A DNA stretch of 64,000 bases. Origin: Oscillospiraceae bacterium (GTDB lineage: Bacteria; Bacillota; Clostridia; Oscillospirales; Oscillospiraceae). The stretch lies in the NCBI GenBank assembly GCA_021205095.1, contig JAJPYE010000009.1, positions 18,082 through 82,081 of the forward strand, written 5' to 3'. Made by a program: the position numbers and the translations under genes. Below are positions 16,598 to 25,038 of the stretch, in pieces. Below the pieces are notes generated by a model. That model was not told the origin of the DNA, did no database searches, and was given only the letters and a program-made list of their open reading frames with translations. How positions within the stretch are numbered: the stretch's first letter is position 1; every line of letters starts with the position of its first letter.

Positions 16598-17632
16598 TTA
16601 GCTGATGTAGTCCGTGCTGCACCAGCCCCAGGTGTCGCCGTCGTAGAGAACCAAGGCCCAGCCGTTTTTGTAGGCGTATACCTCCAGCTTGGAGCCGTTT
16701 TCCATCAGGATGATCTGCCCGTAGCTGGAACCGGGGCCTCGGCGGAGGTTCAGGCCGCTGCTGGTGTTTACGGTGGCGGTGGTCTCCTCCGTGACATAGT
16801 CTTCCTCTTCGGGATAGGTACTCAAGGTGGCGTTGGCGATCTCGTCCTTGATCTCCTCGCTGGGATAGTCGGAGGTCGCTGCCTCTTCCTGGGTATCTTC
16901 CTCCTCCTGTTCCACAATGGCAGGAGTGGGGACGACGGCATCCTCTTCGGCGGCCTTATTTTTCCGGCCTGTGATAATCATAATGGTGATCAGAAGGGCC
17001 AGCAGCACGCAGACGGCAATGCAGATGATCTCCACCCGTTTCCATTTGCTGTCCCCCCAGCGGGAGAAAAGGCCCTTCGCCCCTCCGCCGCCTGTTTTGG
17101 CTCGGCGGCTGCCGCTGCCTGTCTCTTCCGTCTCCTGACCGTTTTTCCCGGCCCCCAGGCGCTGGAAGGTTTTTTGCAGCCCCCGCCCGGCCATACCGAT
17201 GACCGCGGCTGCCTTGGCGGCGGCGCCGGGGGCGGCCTCGCCGGAGGAGCGTTCCCGTTCCGGCTGCTGATAACCGTCCCAATCGAAGTCCCCTGCGCTG
17301 TCTTCCTCCTGCTCCGCAGGGCGGGGAGCCGTTTGCCTTGGCTTGGCCGGGGCGTCGTTTTGGGAATGTGCCGGGGCATTTGCGTCCGGCGCTGCCTCTG
17401 CGCCCGCCTCAGTCTGGTGCAGAAGGTGAGCGGTATGCTCTACCGCCGGGGCATACCCGGCCTGGGCCGCCTTTACCAGACATTTTGCGGCCAGCCGGTT
17501 CCAGCGTTCCTCCTCCGGCTCCGCTTCCGCCTGATCCAGCGCCCAGAGAGCCAGCTCATAGTTGGCCTGAGGGTCGCCCCCCTTGGCCCGTTGTATCATG
17601 TCTTGCCGTTCCTGTTCCGATAGGTCGTGCAT
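16598..17632 (-). CDS. Membrane-anchored protein with Sel1/TPR-like N-terminus and C-terminal SH3-like domain
   Basis: N-terminal GDPQANYELALWALDQAE...AAKCLVKAAQAGYAPAVEH repeat pattern; TM IICIAVCVLLALLITIMIITG; C-terminal SSGLNLRRGPGSSYGQIILMENGSKLEVYAYKNGWALVLYDGDTWGWCSTDYIS. Start MHDLSEQE (17632) fits the RBS spacing. Confidence 0.75.
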   Translation of the reverse strand: MHDLSEQERQDMIQRAKGGDPQANYELALWALDQAEAEPEEERWNRLAAKCLVKAAQAGYAPAVEHTAHLLHQTEAGAEAAPDANAPAHSQNDAPAKPRQTAPRPAEQEEDSAGDFDWDGYQQPERERSSGEAAPGAAAKAAAVIGMAGRGLQKTFQRLGAGKNGQETEETGSGSRRAKTGGGGAKGLFSRWGDSKWKRVEIICIAVCVLLALLITIMIITGRKNKAAEEDAVVPTPAIVEQEEEDTQEEAATSDYPSEEIKDEIANATLSTYPEEEDYVTEETTATVNTSSGLNLRRGPGSSYGQIILMENGSKLEVYAYKNGWALVLYDGDTWGWCSTDYIS

Positions 17633-17634
17633 TA

Positions 17635-18462
17635 TCATATTCCTCCCTTGTCTCGATCTCTTATGGGGATCCAGCACTCAAAATAGCCGCACAGCTCGTC
17701 GTCCTCCAGCAGGGAGGCGGCCAGCGTTCCCTGGGCCGCGCCCGCTATTGCAAGGCCCTGCTCCTCCGCCCAGGCCAGGGCGTAGTCCAGATGTCGTGCG
17801 GAAAAGTTGTTTTTGCCCCGGCTGCGGAAAAAGGTGTGTATGCTCCGGCTGGCTGGGATGGTCTCCATGGGCGGCTCCACGGGAAAGTCCAGCTCCTTCA
17901 CATAATCCGGCTCCAGGGCGAAGCCCCAGCGGAAGTCCATTTCGTCTCCGCCCCCCAGGGCGGCCTGGGAAATTTCAAAATAGCGATGACTAAACGGCAT
18001 GGCCCGAAGCCACTGGCGGGCGAAGCGCTCCAGTCCCTCCCCTGTGGGGTATTCGTTTCCCACCCGGTTTATAAACCGCACCACGGCGGGGCTTTCCGCA
18101 ATCTCGCACTTCTCCAGCAGGCCGGGGATGGCGTCTAGCTGGGCCCGGTACTCCTCGCTCCGGCGCAGAAGCATCTGGCAGCGCTGGATGGTGGAGCGCA
18201 GCTCGTCCTCCTTGTAGATAAAGATGTCCTTCAAATCGTCCGCGGAGGGGATACGCACCATGTCCGCGATCTGCTCAATGGAGAAGCCGAAGTTTTTAAA
18301 CCACAGGCAGTCCATGAGAAAATTTATGTCCCAGGAGTCGTAGTACCGATAATCATTATGCGCGTCTTTGTACGGCGTGACAACCCCTTTTTTTTCATAA
18401 TATCGCAGAAGATCGGTGGAAATGCCCAAAATTCGGGCAACATCCCCAATTTTGTATCGCAT
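17635..18462 (-). CDS. MerR family transcriptional regulator with GyrI-like effector region
   Basis: MRYKIGDVARILGISTDLLRYYEKKGVVTPYKDAHNDYRYYDSWDINFLMDC MerR HTH; divergent from the cyclase gene. Confidence 0.88.
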   Translation of the reverse strand: MRYKIGDVARILGISTDLLRYYEKKGVVTPYKDAHNDYRYYDSWDINFLMDCLWFKNFGFSIEQIADMVRIPSADDLKDIFIYKEDELRSTIQRCQMLLRRSEEYRAQLDAIPGLLEKCEIAESPAVVRFINRVGNEYPTGEGLERFARQWLRAMPFSHRYFEISQAALGGGDEMDFRWGFALEPDYVKELDFPVEPPMETIPASRSIHTFFRSRGKNNFSARHLDYALAWAEEQGLAIAGAAQGTLAASLLEDDELCGYFECWIPIRDRDKGGI

Positions 18463-18504
18463 ACCATGTCCTCCCTTGTTTCTAAAAATTTCTTTCCAAA
18501 CACA

Positions 18505-18533
18505 ATTATAACTTGACTTTCGCACAATTCCAA
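18505..18533 (-). promoter_or_regulatory. Predicted promoter of the MerR gene
   Basis: Minus strand TTGGAA (18528-18533), 17-nt spacer, TATAAT (18505-18510); overlaps the divergent promoter. Confidence 0.55.
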
Positions 18534-18543
18534 GGTTTAAAAT
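18513..18543 (+). promoter_or_regulatory. Predicted MerR-type promoter with 19-bp spacer for the cyclase gene
   Basis: TTGACT (18513-18518), 19-nt spacer, TAAAAT (18538-18543), adjacent to a divergent MerR gene. Confidence 0.55.
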
Positions 18544-18588
18544 TTAAATATAGGAAAAAATTTTTTTGTTTTAGGAGGACATACACCT

Positions 18589-19491
18589 ATGGCCTATATG
18601 CCTTTGGACAAGAGCAAGTTCTATCTGGACGACTCTAAGATGACCAAAATCTATGATCTGTCCGCCCCCTGGGGCGTGGACACGCCGCTGTGGCCCTTCC
18701 CCGGCGCCCGGCAGGATCTGATCTTCCTCCGCGGCCAGTATCTGGGCCGCTTCCACAAGCGTACCATGACCTACACCGGCACTCTGCACGCCGGCACTCA
18801 CATGGACGCCCCCAACCACGTTCTGCACGAGGAGGAGGTCGACCGGGAGGCCAATGGCTACAACCTCTCTGAGATTCATCTGGAGCGCTGCATCGGCACC
18901 GGCGTCATCGTGGATATGCGCTATCTCCGGGATGAGTTCGAGGAGAAGTGGAACGCCGCCGGCGGCGACCCCGCCAAGATGGGCGACATCTGGCACGAAA
19001 TCAAGCCCGCCGAGGTAGAGGCGGCCTGCGCCAAGGACGGCCTGGAGATCCGGGAGAACGACTGGGTCGTCATCAACACCGGCTTCCATCACTATTGGCG
19101 TCAGAACAACGACAAGTACTATAACTACTACCCCGGCGAGGGTCCGGATCTGGCCAACTACCTCTGCTTCGAGAAGCACATCAAGGGTATTTCCGGCACC
19201 TGGGGCGCTACTGACGCTCCTCTGTGGCACGATCCCCTGTCCGAGCAGATGCCCTGGCTGGACAAGGCTTATCGCAAGGCCACCGGCAAGGATCCCACGG
19301 TGGAGTTCCCCGACTACGAGCCCTGCCACCGCATTTATATGCAGCACGGTGTCTGCACCGTGGAGAACGCGGGCGGCGACATCGATGAGGTAACGGGCAA
19401 GCGCATGATCATCGCGGCCTTCCCCTTCCGCTGCGAAATGGCCGACGGCGGCTTCGTCCGTCTGGTGGCCTGGGAGCCGGGCAACTTCTAA
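18589..19491 (+). CDS. Cyclase family protein (kynurenine formamidase-like metal hydrolase)
   Basis: IYDLSAPWGVDTPLWPFPG and HAGTHMDAPNHV (HxGTHxDxPxH) motifs; RBS AGGAGG. Confidence 0.85.
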   Translation: MAYMPLDKSKFYLDDSKMTKIYDLSAPWGVDTPLWPFPGARQDLIFLRGQYLGRFHKRTMTYTGTLHAGTHMDAPNHVLHEEEVDREANGYNLSEIHLERCIGTGVIVDMRYLRDEFEEKWNAAGGDPAKMGDIWHEIKPAEVEAACAKDGLEIRENDWVVINTGFHHYWRQNNDKYYNYYPGEGPDLANYLCFEKHIKGISGTWGATDAPLWHDPLSEQMPWLDKAYRKATGKDPTVEFPDYEPCHRIYMQHGVCTVENAGGDIDEVTGKRMIIAAFPFRCEMADGGFVRLVAWEPGNF

Positions 19492-19599
19492 TCAAAGACA
19501 CTGCGCCAACAGGCGCGGGAGCGGCACTGTTCCGTCATCATACCGTGGAAACATGAAAGGTACATGAAACGGAACACAGATATTTTCATACAAAAAAAT

Positions 19600-19624
19600 C
19601 CGGGGCCGGTTTTTCCGGCCCCGG
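19600..19624 (-). terminator. Hairpin with T-tract on the minus strand only
   Basis: CCGGGGCCGG-TTTTT-CCGGCCCCGG; the minus-strand continuation is ATTTTTTTG, the plus-strand continuation has no T-run. Confidence 0.5.
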
Positions 19625-19641
19625 CAATTAGGGAGTTTGTG

Positions 19642-20607
19642 ATGAAAACCATTGGAGACATCAAAAAAATAGCTGTGCTGGGGGCCGGTACCATGGGGCC
19701 AGGCATCGCCCAGACATACGCCATGGGCGGTTACGCCGTTACCATGTGGACCCGCCGGGAGGAGACCAGAGAGAAGGCTAAGGCCGCTCTCAAGACCTCC
19801 ATTGCCACCTTCGTAGAGGAGGGGCTGATAAAGCCTGAGGAGCAGGAGGCGGTGTATAACCGCATTTCCTTCGCGGAAACGGTGGAGGAAACCGTGGCCG
19901 GGGCTGATTTTATACAGGAAACCATCGTGGAGAATCGGGACGCCAAGGCCGCGCTGTATGAGCAGCTCGCCGGACTGGTAGACCCGGAGGTCATTATCGC
20001 CTCCAACACCTCCGCGCTGAATATATTTGAGGTGGCGCCGGAGGCTCTTCTGCCCCAGCTCTGCATCGCCCACTGGTACGCCCCGCCCCAACTCATCCCC
20101 CTGGTGGAGGTGGTCAAGAGCGAGCAGGCCCCCCAGGAGATGGCGGACGTGATCATGGAACTGCTGAAAAAGTGCGGCAAAACCGCTGTGTATATGAAGA
20201 AATTCATCCGGGGCTATATTGTGAACCGCCTGCAGCAGTGCCTGAACCGGGAGATCTTCTATCTTCTGGACAACGGTTACTGCGACGCGGAGAGCGTCGA
20301 CCTGGCGGCCAAGGCCAGCTTCATCCCCCGTGCCGTGGTGCTGGGACTTCTCAAGCGGGCCGACTTCGGCGGCCTGGACATGACGGCCAACAACTACCGC
20401 AACCACAGCTACACCATGCCGGAGCATGGGGACGAAATGCCCAAGACGCTGGAAAAGCTGGTGGAGGAGGGGAACCTCGGCATCAAGACAGGCAAGGGCT
20501 TCTACGACTATACCGGCCAGGACATCGACGCCCTGAAGGCCAAGCGGGACAAGCAACTTTTCGAGGTGTTCCGTCTGGCTCAAAAATTCATGGATGATCC
20601 CGTATAA
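19642..20607 (+). CDS. 3-hydroxyacyl-CoA dehydrogenase family protein (NAD-binding)
   Basis: IKKIAVLGAGTMGPGIAQTYAMGGYAVTMW; IASNTSALNI; HWYAPPQLIPLVEVV; LGIKTGKGFYDY; start MKTIGDIKK at 19642. Confidence 0.85.
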   Translation: MKTIGDIKKIAVLGAGTMGPGIAQTYAMGGYAVTMWTRREETREKAKAALKTSIATFVEEGLIKPEEQEAVYNRISFAETVEETVAGADFIQETIVENRDAKAALYEQLAGLVDPEVIIASNTSALNIFEVAPEALLPQLCIAHWYAPPQLIPLVEVVKSEQAPQEMADVIMELLKKCGKTAVYMKKFIRGYIVNRLQQCLNREIFYLLDNGYCDAESVDLAAKASFIPRAVVLGLLKRADFGGLDMTANNYRNHSYTMPEHGDEMPKTLEKLVEEGNLGIKTGKGFYDYTGQDIDALKAKRDKQLFEVFRLAQKFMDDPV

Positions 20608-20622
20608 GTTTTGCAAAGAGAT

Positions 20623-20651
20623 TTGACATTCCCCGGACAACACTATATAAT
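20623..20651 (+). promoter_or_regulatory. Consensus sigma70 promoter upstream of the CoA-transferase genes
   Basis: TTGACA (20623-20628), 17-nt spacer, TATAAT (20646-20651); RBS AGAAAGGATG before ATG 20699. Confidence 0.8.
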
Positions 20652-20698
20652 ATTACTGTTTGATTTATTATAAATTTTTTCAGAAAGGATGATTTCCA

Positions 20699-21427
20699 AT
20701 GGCTACTTCAAAGGTTATGTCTGTTGAGGAAGCAATCAAAAAGTATTGCTTCTCCGGCATGACAGTCCTGCTCCCCGGCTTTGTGAATGTGGGCGTGCCT
20801 GAGGTTCTGATTGAGGGCCTGCTGGACGCCGGCATCGGGGATCTGAGCGTTATCTCCAACAACACCAGTGTTCCTGGCCGCGGCATCGGCAAGCTTGTCC
20901 GCGCCAACACCATCAAGAAAATCACCTGCTCTCATATCGGCAACAACTCCGAGACTGTTGCCAAGGTCGTGGCCGGTGAGATTGACCTGACCTTCGTGCC
21001 TCAGGGTTCCCTGTGCGAGAAGGTGCGCGCTGGCGGCGCCGGTATCGGCGGCGTCCTGACCCCCACCGGCCTGTATACCCCCATGATGGACGGCAAGCAG
21101 GTTCTGGAGTGGGACGAGGAGAAGGGCGAGTATAAATTCCTGGAGGGCGAGATCGTTCCCGACCCCACCAAGAAGCGCTACATTCTCGAAAAGCCCCTGC
21201 ACGGCGATGTGTGCCTTGTCCACGCCTATAAGGCGGACAAGATGGGCAACGTCGTCTATCGCCGTACCTCCCGCAACTTCAACGAGTGCTTTGCCACCGC
21301 CGCTGACCACGTCATCGTGGAGGCGGAGCAGATCGTGGAGATCGGTGAGCTTGACCCGGACGAGATCATGACGCCGGGCTTTGTAGTGGATGCCGTCGTC
21401 CAGGGCCGCACCCTGACAGAAGCGTAA
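20699..21427 (+). CDS. 3-oxoacid CoA-transferase subunit A family
   Basis: GMTVLLPGFVNVGVPEVLIEGLLDAGIGDLSVISNNTSVPGRGIGKLV; FVPQGSLCEKVRAGGAGIGGVLTPTGLYT; paired with subunit B. Confidence 0.88.
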   Translation: MATSKVMSVEEAIKKYCFSGMTVLLPGFVNVGVPEVLIEGLLDAGIGDLSVISNNTSVPGRGIGKLVRANTIKKITCSHIGNNSETVAKVVAGEIDLTFVPQGSLCEKVRAGGAGIGGVLTPTGLYTPMMDGKQVLEWDEEKGEYKFLEGEIVPDPTKKRYILEKPLHGDVCLVHAYKADKMGNVVYRRTSRNFNECFATAADHVIVEAEQIVEIGELDPDEIMTPGFVVDAVVQGRTLTEA

Positions 21428-21440
21428 GGAGGTAATCGAA

Positions 21441-22106
21441 ATGGCTCTTACTGGAAAAGATTTGATCGCTTACCGCACCGCCCGTTTCTTCCAGGACGGG
21501 GATGTGGTGAACCTGGGCATTGGTATGCCCACCAAATGCCTGGACTACCTGCCTGAGGGCGTGGATGTCTGGGTTGATTCCGAGAACGGCGTTGTGGGCC
21601 TGACCGGCGCTCCCAAGGAGGGAGACGAGGTGGATCCCAACGTGGTGGATGCCGGCGGCAAGGCCTCCATGCTCCGCACCGGCGGCGCCTGCTTTGACAG
21701 CTTCCGTTCCTTCGGTTTCATCCGCGGCGGCCATGTGGACGCTACCGTCCTGGGCGCTTACGAGGTGGACGCTGAGGGCAACCTGGCCAACTGGATGATC
21801 CCCGGCAAGACTGCTGCTGGTATGGGCGGCGCTATGGATCTGGTGACTGGCTCCAAGATTACCATCGTCATGACCACCCAGACCGACAAGGCCGGCAACC
21901 CCAAGATCGTGGAGAAGACCACCATGCCCCTGACCGGCTATCACTGCATCGACTACATCGTCACCGAGATGGGCTGCTTCCATGTGCTGCCTGAGGGCCT
22001 CAAGCTGTTTGAGGTGGCCCCCGGCGTCACCGTGGAGGAAGTGCAGGCCAAGACCGGCGCGAAGCTCATCATCCCCGAAAACGTGGGCTGCATGGTGAAG
22101 GAGTAA
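21441..22106 (+). CDS. 3-oxoacid CoA-transferase subunit B family
   Basis: ARFFQDGDVVNLGIGMPTKCLDYLPEGVDVWVDSENGVVGLTG (SENG motif). Confidence 0.88.
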   Translation: MALTGKDLIAYRTARFFQDGDVVNLGIGMPTKCLDYLPEGVDVWVDSENGVVGLTGAPKEGDEVDPNVVDAGGKASMLRTGGACFDSFRSFGFIRGGHVDATVLGAYEVDAEGNLANWMIPGKTAAGMGGAMDLVTGSKITIVMTTQTDKAGNPKIVEKTTMPLTGYHCIDYIVTEMGCFHVLPEGLKLFEVAPGVTVEEVQAKTGAKLIIPENVGCMVKE

Positions 22107-22116
22107 TCCTCCGGCC

Positions 22117-22452
22117 ATGACACGACCTACAGGGCAAGTCCTGCTGTCAGGCTATGCCAAGCTCCCCTCCAACACCGCCGCCCAGAAGATGTATGATCAG
22201 CTTGTGGTGGTGGCCAATGTGGATTTTGAGTCCGGCATTGTGCTGGAGGTGGACTGCACCATGGCCACTGACCTTGGCCGACGCTTCGTGTCGACCATGA
22301 TGCGGGGCTATGACCTGAACCGCGGCCCTGAGCCGCTGCTGGACGCCATCACAGCAAAGTATTACGGACACCTGAAAAAGGCCCTTCTCACCGCTGTGAA
22401 GGAAATTTGCCAGCACTATTCAGACCTTAGAGCGGGCGTGGCAAGCCATTAA
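22117..22452 (+). CDS. DUF3870 domain protein
   Basis: LLSGYAKLPSNTAAQKMYDQLVVVANVDFESGIVLEVDCTMATDLGRRFV...KYYGHLKKALLTAVKEICQHY pattern. Confidence 0.75.
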   Translation: MTRPTGQVLLSGYAKLPSNTAAQKMYDQLVVVANVDFESGIVLEVDCTMATDLGRRFVSTMMRGYDLNRGPEPLLDAITAKYYGHLKKALLTAVKEICQHYSDLRAGVASH

Positions 22453-22513
22453 GGCCCCGCCCCTATAGCGAAAACCGTCCCGACAGGAGCCGACTGCAAA
22501 ACAGCCGGAGTAT

Positions 22514-22584
22514 CCCACCGGGAGCCGGCGCTTCACCGGCGGGAGAGGAAAATTTCCCCTCCCAGCCGGTGGGCGTCGTTTTTT
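22514..22584 (+). terminator. Complex hairpin terminator after the CoA-transferase/DUF3870 genes
   Basis: CCCACCGG (22514-22521)/CCGGTGGG (22566-22573) closing inner hairpins, then GCGTCGTTTTTTG. Confidence 0.6.
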
Positions 22585-22657
22585 GTTGCCCTGTTTTTAT
22601 TTTGACAACCAACAAACGGCGCGTATATACTTTTATCTCAGGAAGGTATATTCGCAA

Positions 22658-23392
22658 ATGGACTCCATTCACGGTATAAGCGACGCGGAACACAGCCGGT
22701 ATCTCATGTGTGAGCGGAAGGGTGTTTTTGAGCTTTTGATGATCAGCGCGGGAATGATGGGCGCTTACACCTATAATCTGCGGGGCGGCGTGTTCTGCAA
22801 CGCGCAGACGGCAAATGTTTTGCTGATGTCACTGGCCTTCGGAAGGGGCCAATGGGCGAGGGGACTGTATTATCTCATTCCCATCAGCGCGTATATTGCG
22901 GGAGCCTTCGTGTCGGAGCTGCTCCCCAATCGCGTGAAGAAATGGGGGCTGCTGCGGTGGGACACCTATTTGATTGGGGCGGAAATGGTTGCCCTGTTTC
23001 TCATAGGGTTTATTCCCTTTTCCGCGCCGAATCAGGTGGTGCAGGTGCTGATAAACTTCATCTGCTCCATGCAGTATAACACCTTCCGTCAGGCGGAGGG
23101 CGTTCCCATGGCGACGACCTTCTGCACCAATCACATCCGGCAGATTGGCATATCGCTGGAAAAGCTCCTCCGGCACCGCGACCGGGCCGCCCTTCGGCGG
23201 TGCCTGTCCCATGCCGCCATGGTGTTTTGCTTTTTGGGAGGCGGTACTGTGCTGACGGCGTTTTGCAATCTGCTGGGAACGAAGGCCATATGGCTGGCGT
23301 TGCTTCCCCTGGGGGCGGATTTCTGCCTGTTGGTTCATGCGGATCTTTTTCAGGAGCATACCCTGTTGCGGCAAAAGCCTTTAGGGCATTGA
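22658..23392 (+). CDS. DUF1275/YoaK family membrane protein
   Basis: MISAGMMGAYTYNLRGGVFCNAQTANVLLMSLAFGRGQW...YLIPISAYIAGAFVSE typical of DUF1275; start at MDSIHGISDAE. Confidence 0.8.
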   Translation: MDSIHGISDAEHSRYLMCERKGVFELLMISAGMMGAYTYNLRGGVFCNAQTANVLLMSLAFGRGQWARGLYYLIPISAYIAGAFVSELLPNRVKKWGLLRWDTYLIGAEMVALFLIGFIPFSAPNQVVQVLINFICSMQYNTFRQAEGVPMATTFCTNHIRQIGISLEKLLRHRDRAALRRCLSHAAMVFCFLGGGTVLTAFCNLLGTKAIWLALLPLGADFCLLVHADLFQEHTLLRQKPLGH

Positions 23393-23523
23393 TGGTACTT
23401 CCTGCCAAGTGTCCTGAAAAATAGCAAAAGCCGTGCAGAATTATACGCAGAGACTTTTTATTTTATATCGGATGTGTATAAACAAACACGGACTATACCG
23501 TGGGAACTTGGTAGGACAGTATT

Positions 23524-24933
23524 ATGGTACTTACAACAGCACAGGCCATCGGCCTGCTAATCAGCATTTTGGGCATTGCCGCCATCGCGATTTATTCCGG
23601 CAGCAAGCCCCAGACCTTCGACAACGTTAATGGCGCGCCCATTGTGGCGGGCATTATCATCGGCACCCTGGTGGGTGGCTCCTCCACCGTGGGCACTGCC
23701 CAGCTCGCCTATAACTACGGCCTGTCCGCCTGGTGGTTCACCCTGGGAGGGGGTCTCGCCTGTGTGGTGCTGGGTCTGTTCTATGTAAAGCCCCTGCGCC
23801 GCTCCGGGTGCATGACCCTGACGGGCATCCTGGGCCGGGAATTTGGAGAGGGCGCGGATATGGCCGCCTCCTGTCTCAGCTCCGTGGGGATGTTTATTAA
23901 CATCATCTCCCAGCTCATCGCCGGAACGGCGGTGCTGGCCGTTGTTCTCCCGAATATGGGCATCGTGGTGGAGCTTGTTATCACCGCGGCGTTCATGGCG
24001 GTGTACGTCATCTGCGGCGGCACCCAGGGCGCGGGCCGCGTGGGAATTTTGAAGGTAGTGTTGCTGTATATCTCCATGGCCTTCTGCGCCGTGGTGGTGC
24101 TGCAACTGTGCGGAGGCTTTAGCGGATTTATGACTCAGGTGGAGTCCATCGACACCACGGTGAATCTGAAAAGCCTGTTCGCCCGCGGGGTGGGAACGGA
24201 TACGGGGGCCTGCCTGTCCCTGATTCTGGGCGTTCTGACCACCCAGACCTACGCCATGGCCGTCATGTCCAGCAAGTCCGACAAAGCGGCCCGTACCGGG
24301 GCTTTAGTCAGCGCTGTGCTGATACCGCCCATCGGCGCGGGTGGCGTTTTGGTGGGCCTTTATATGCGGGCCAACTACCCCGGCATTGCGGCCAAAACCG
24401 CCCTGACCACCTTCGCCTTGGAGCATCTGCCCGGCCTGGTGGGCGGCATCGTGCTGGGAACCCTGTTTATCGCCGTGGTGGGCACCGGGGCGGGCCTGGC
24501 CATGGGTATCTCCACGGTGATTCGGCGGGACATCGTCTTCCGTTTCACCGACCGCTTCCAGAACCCCCGGAAAAATCGTCGGCTGAGTCATATCATCACC
24601 CTGGTGGTGCTGGCGCTGGGCTGCTGCCTGTCCACCGGCAGTCTGGGCGATACCATTCTGAACTTCGCCTTTATGAGCATGGGCCTGCGGGGGGCGGTGG
24701 TGTTCGCGCCGCTGTGCTGCGCTCTGTGGCTGCCGGGCCGGGTAAATAAAAAATGGGTCATGGCCGCCATTATCGCCGGCCCGGTGTGCGTGCTGCTGTT
24801 CGGCACGGTCATCCCTATGCCGTGGGGCTTGGACTCTCTGTTTGCCGGTATGCTGGCAAGCATCCTCTGCTGCGCCGTGGGCCTGGCCGTGGGACGGAAG
24901 GAGCCGGGGCTGGATACTGCTTCGGAATCCTAG
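23524..24933 (+). CDS. Sodium:solute symporter family protein
   Basis: 469-aa multi-TM protein; VAGIIIGTLVGGSSTVGTAQLAYNYGLSAWWFTLGGGLACVVLGLFY, sodium-solute-symporter-like. Confidence 0.78.
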   Translation: MVLTTAQAIGLLISILGIAAIAIYSGSKPQTFDNVNGAPIVAGIIIGTLVGGSSTVGTAQLAYNYGLSAWWFTLGGGLACVVLGLFYVKPLRRSGCMTLTGILGREFGEGADMAASCLSSVGMFINIISQLIAGTAVLAVVLPNMGIVVELVITAAFMAVYVICGGTQGAGRVGILKVVLLYISMAFCAVVVLQLCGGFSGFMTQVESIDTTVNLKSLFARGVGTDTGACLSLILGVLTTQTYAMAVMSSKSDKAARTGALVSAVLIPPIGAGGVLVGLYMRANYPGIAAKTALTTFALEHLPGLVGGIVLGTLFIAVVGTGAGLAMGISTVIRRDIVFRFTDRFQNPRKNRRLSHIITLVVLALGCCLSTGSLGDTILNFAFMSMGLRGAVVFAPLCCALWLPGRVNKKWVMAAIIAGPVCVLLFGTVIPMPWGLDSLFAGMLASILCCAVGLAVGRKEPGLDTASES

Positions 24934-24988
24934 AACCTGGGAGTATAGGTTCTTAACGCCTGGCGGTAGATGTAAGCCTTGGAACAGA

Positions 24989-25017
24989 TTGCTTTTATTG
25001 CGAAAATCGGCTATAAT
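24989..25017 (+). promoter_or_regulatory. Predicted promoter of the lipid kinase gene
   Basis: TTGCTT (24989-24994), 17-nt spacer, TATAAT (25012-25017). Confidence 0.45.
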
Positions 25018-25038
25018 GGCCCCGGTGATAAAGGCTTT

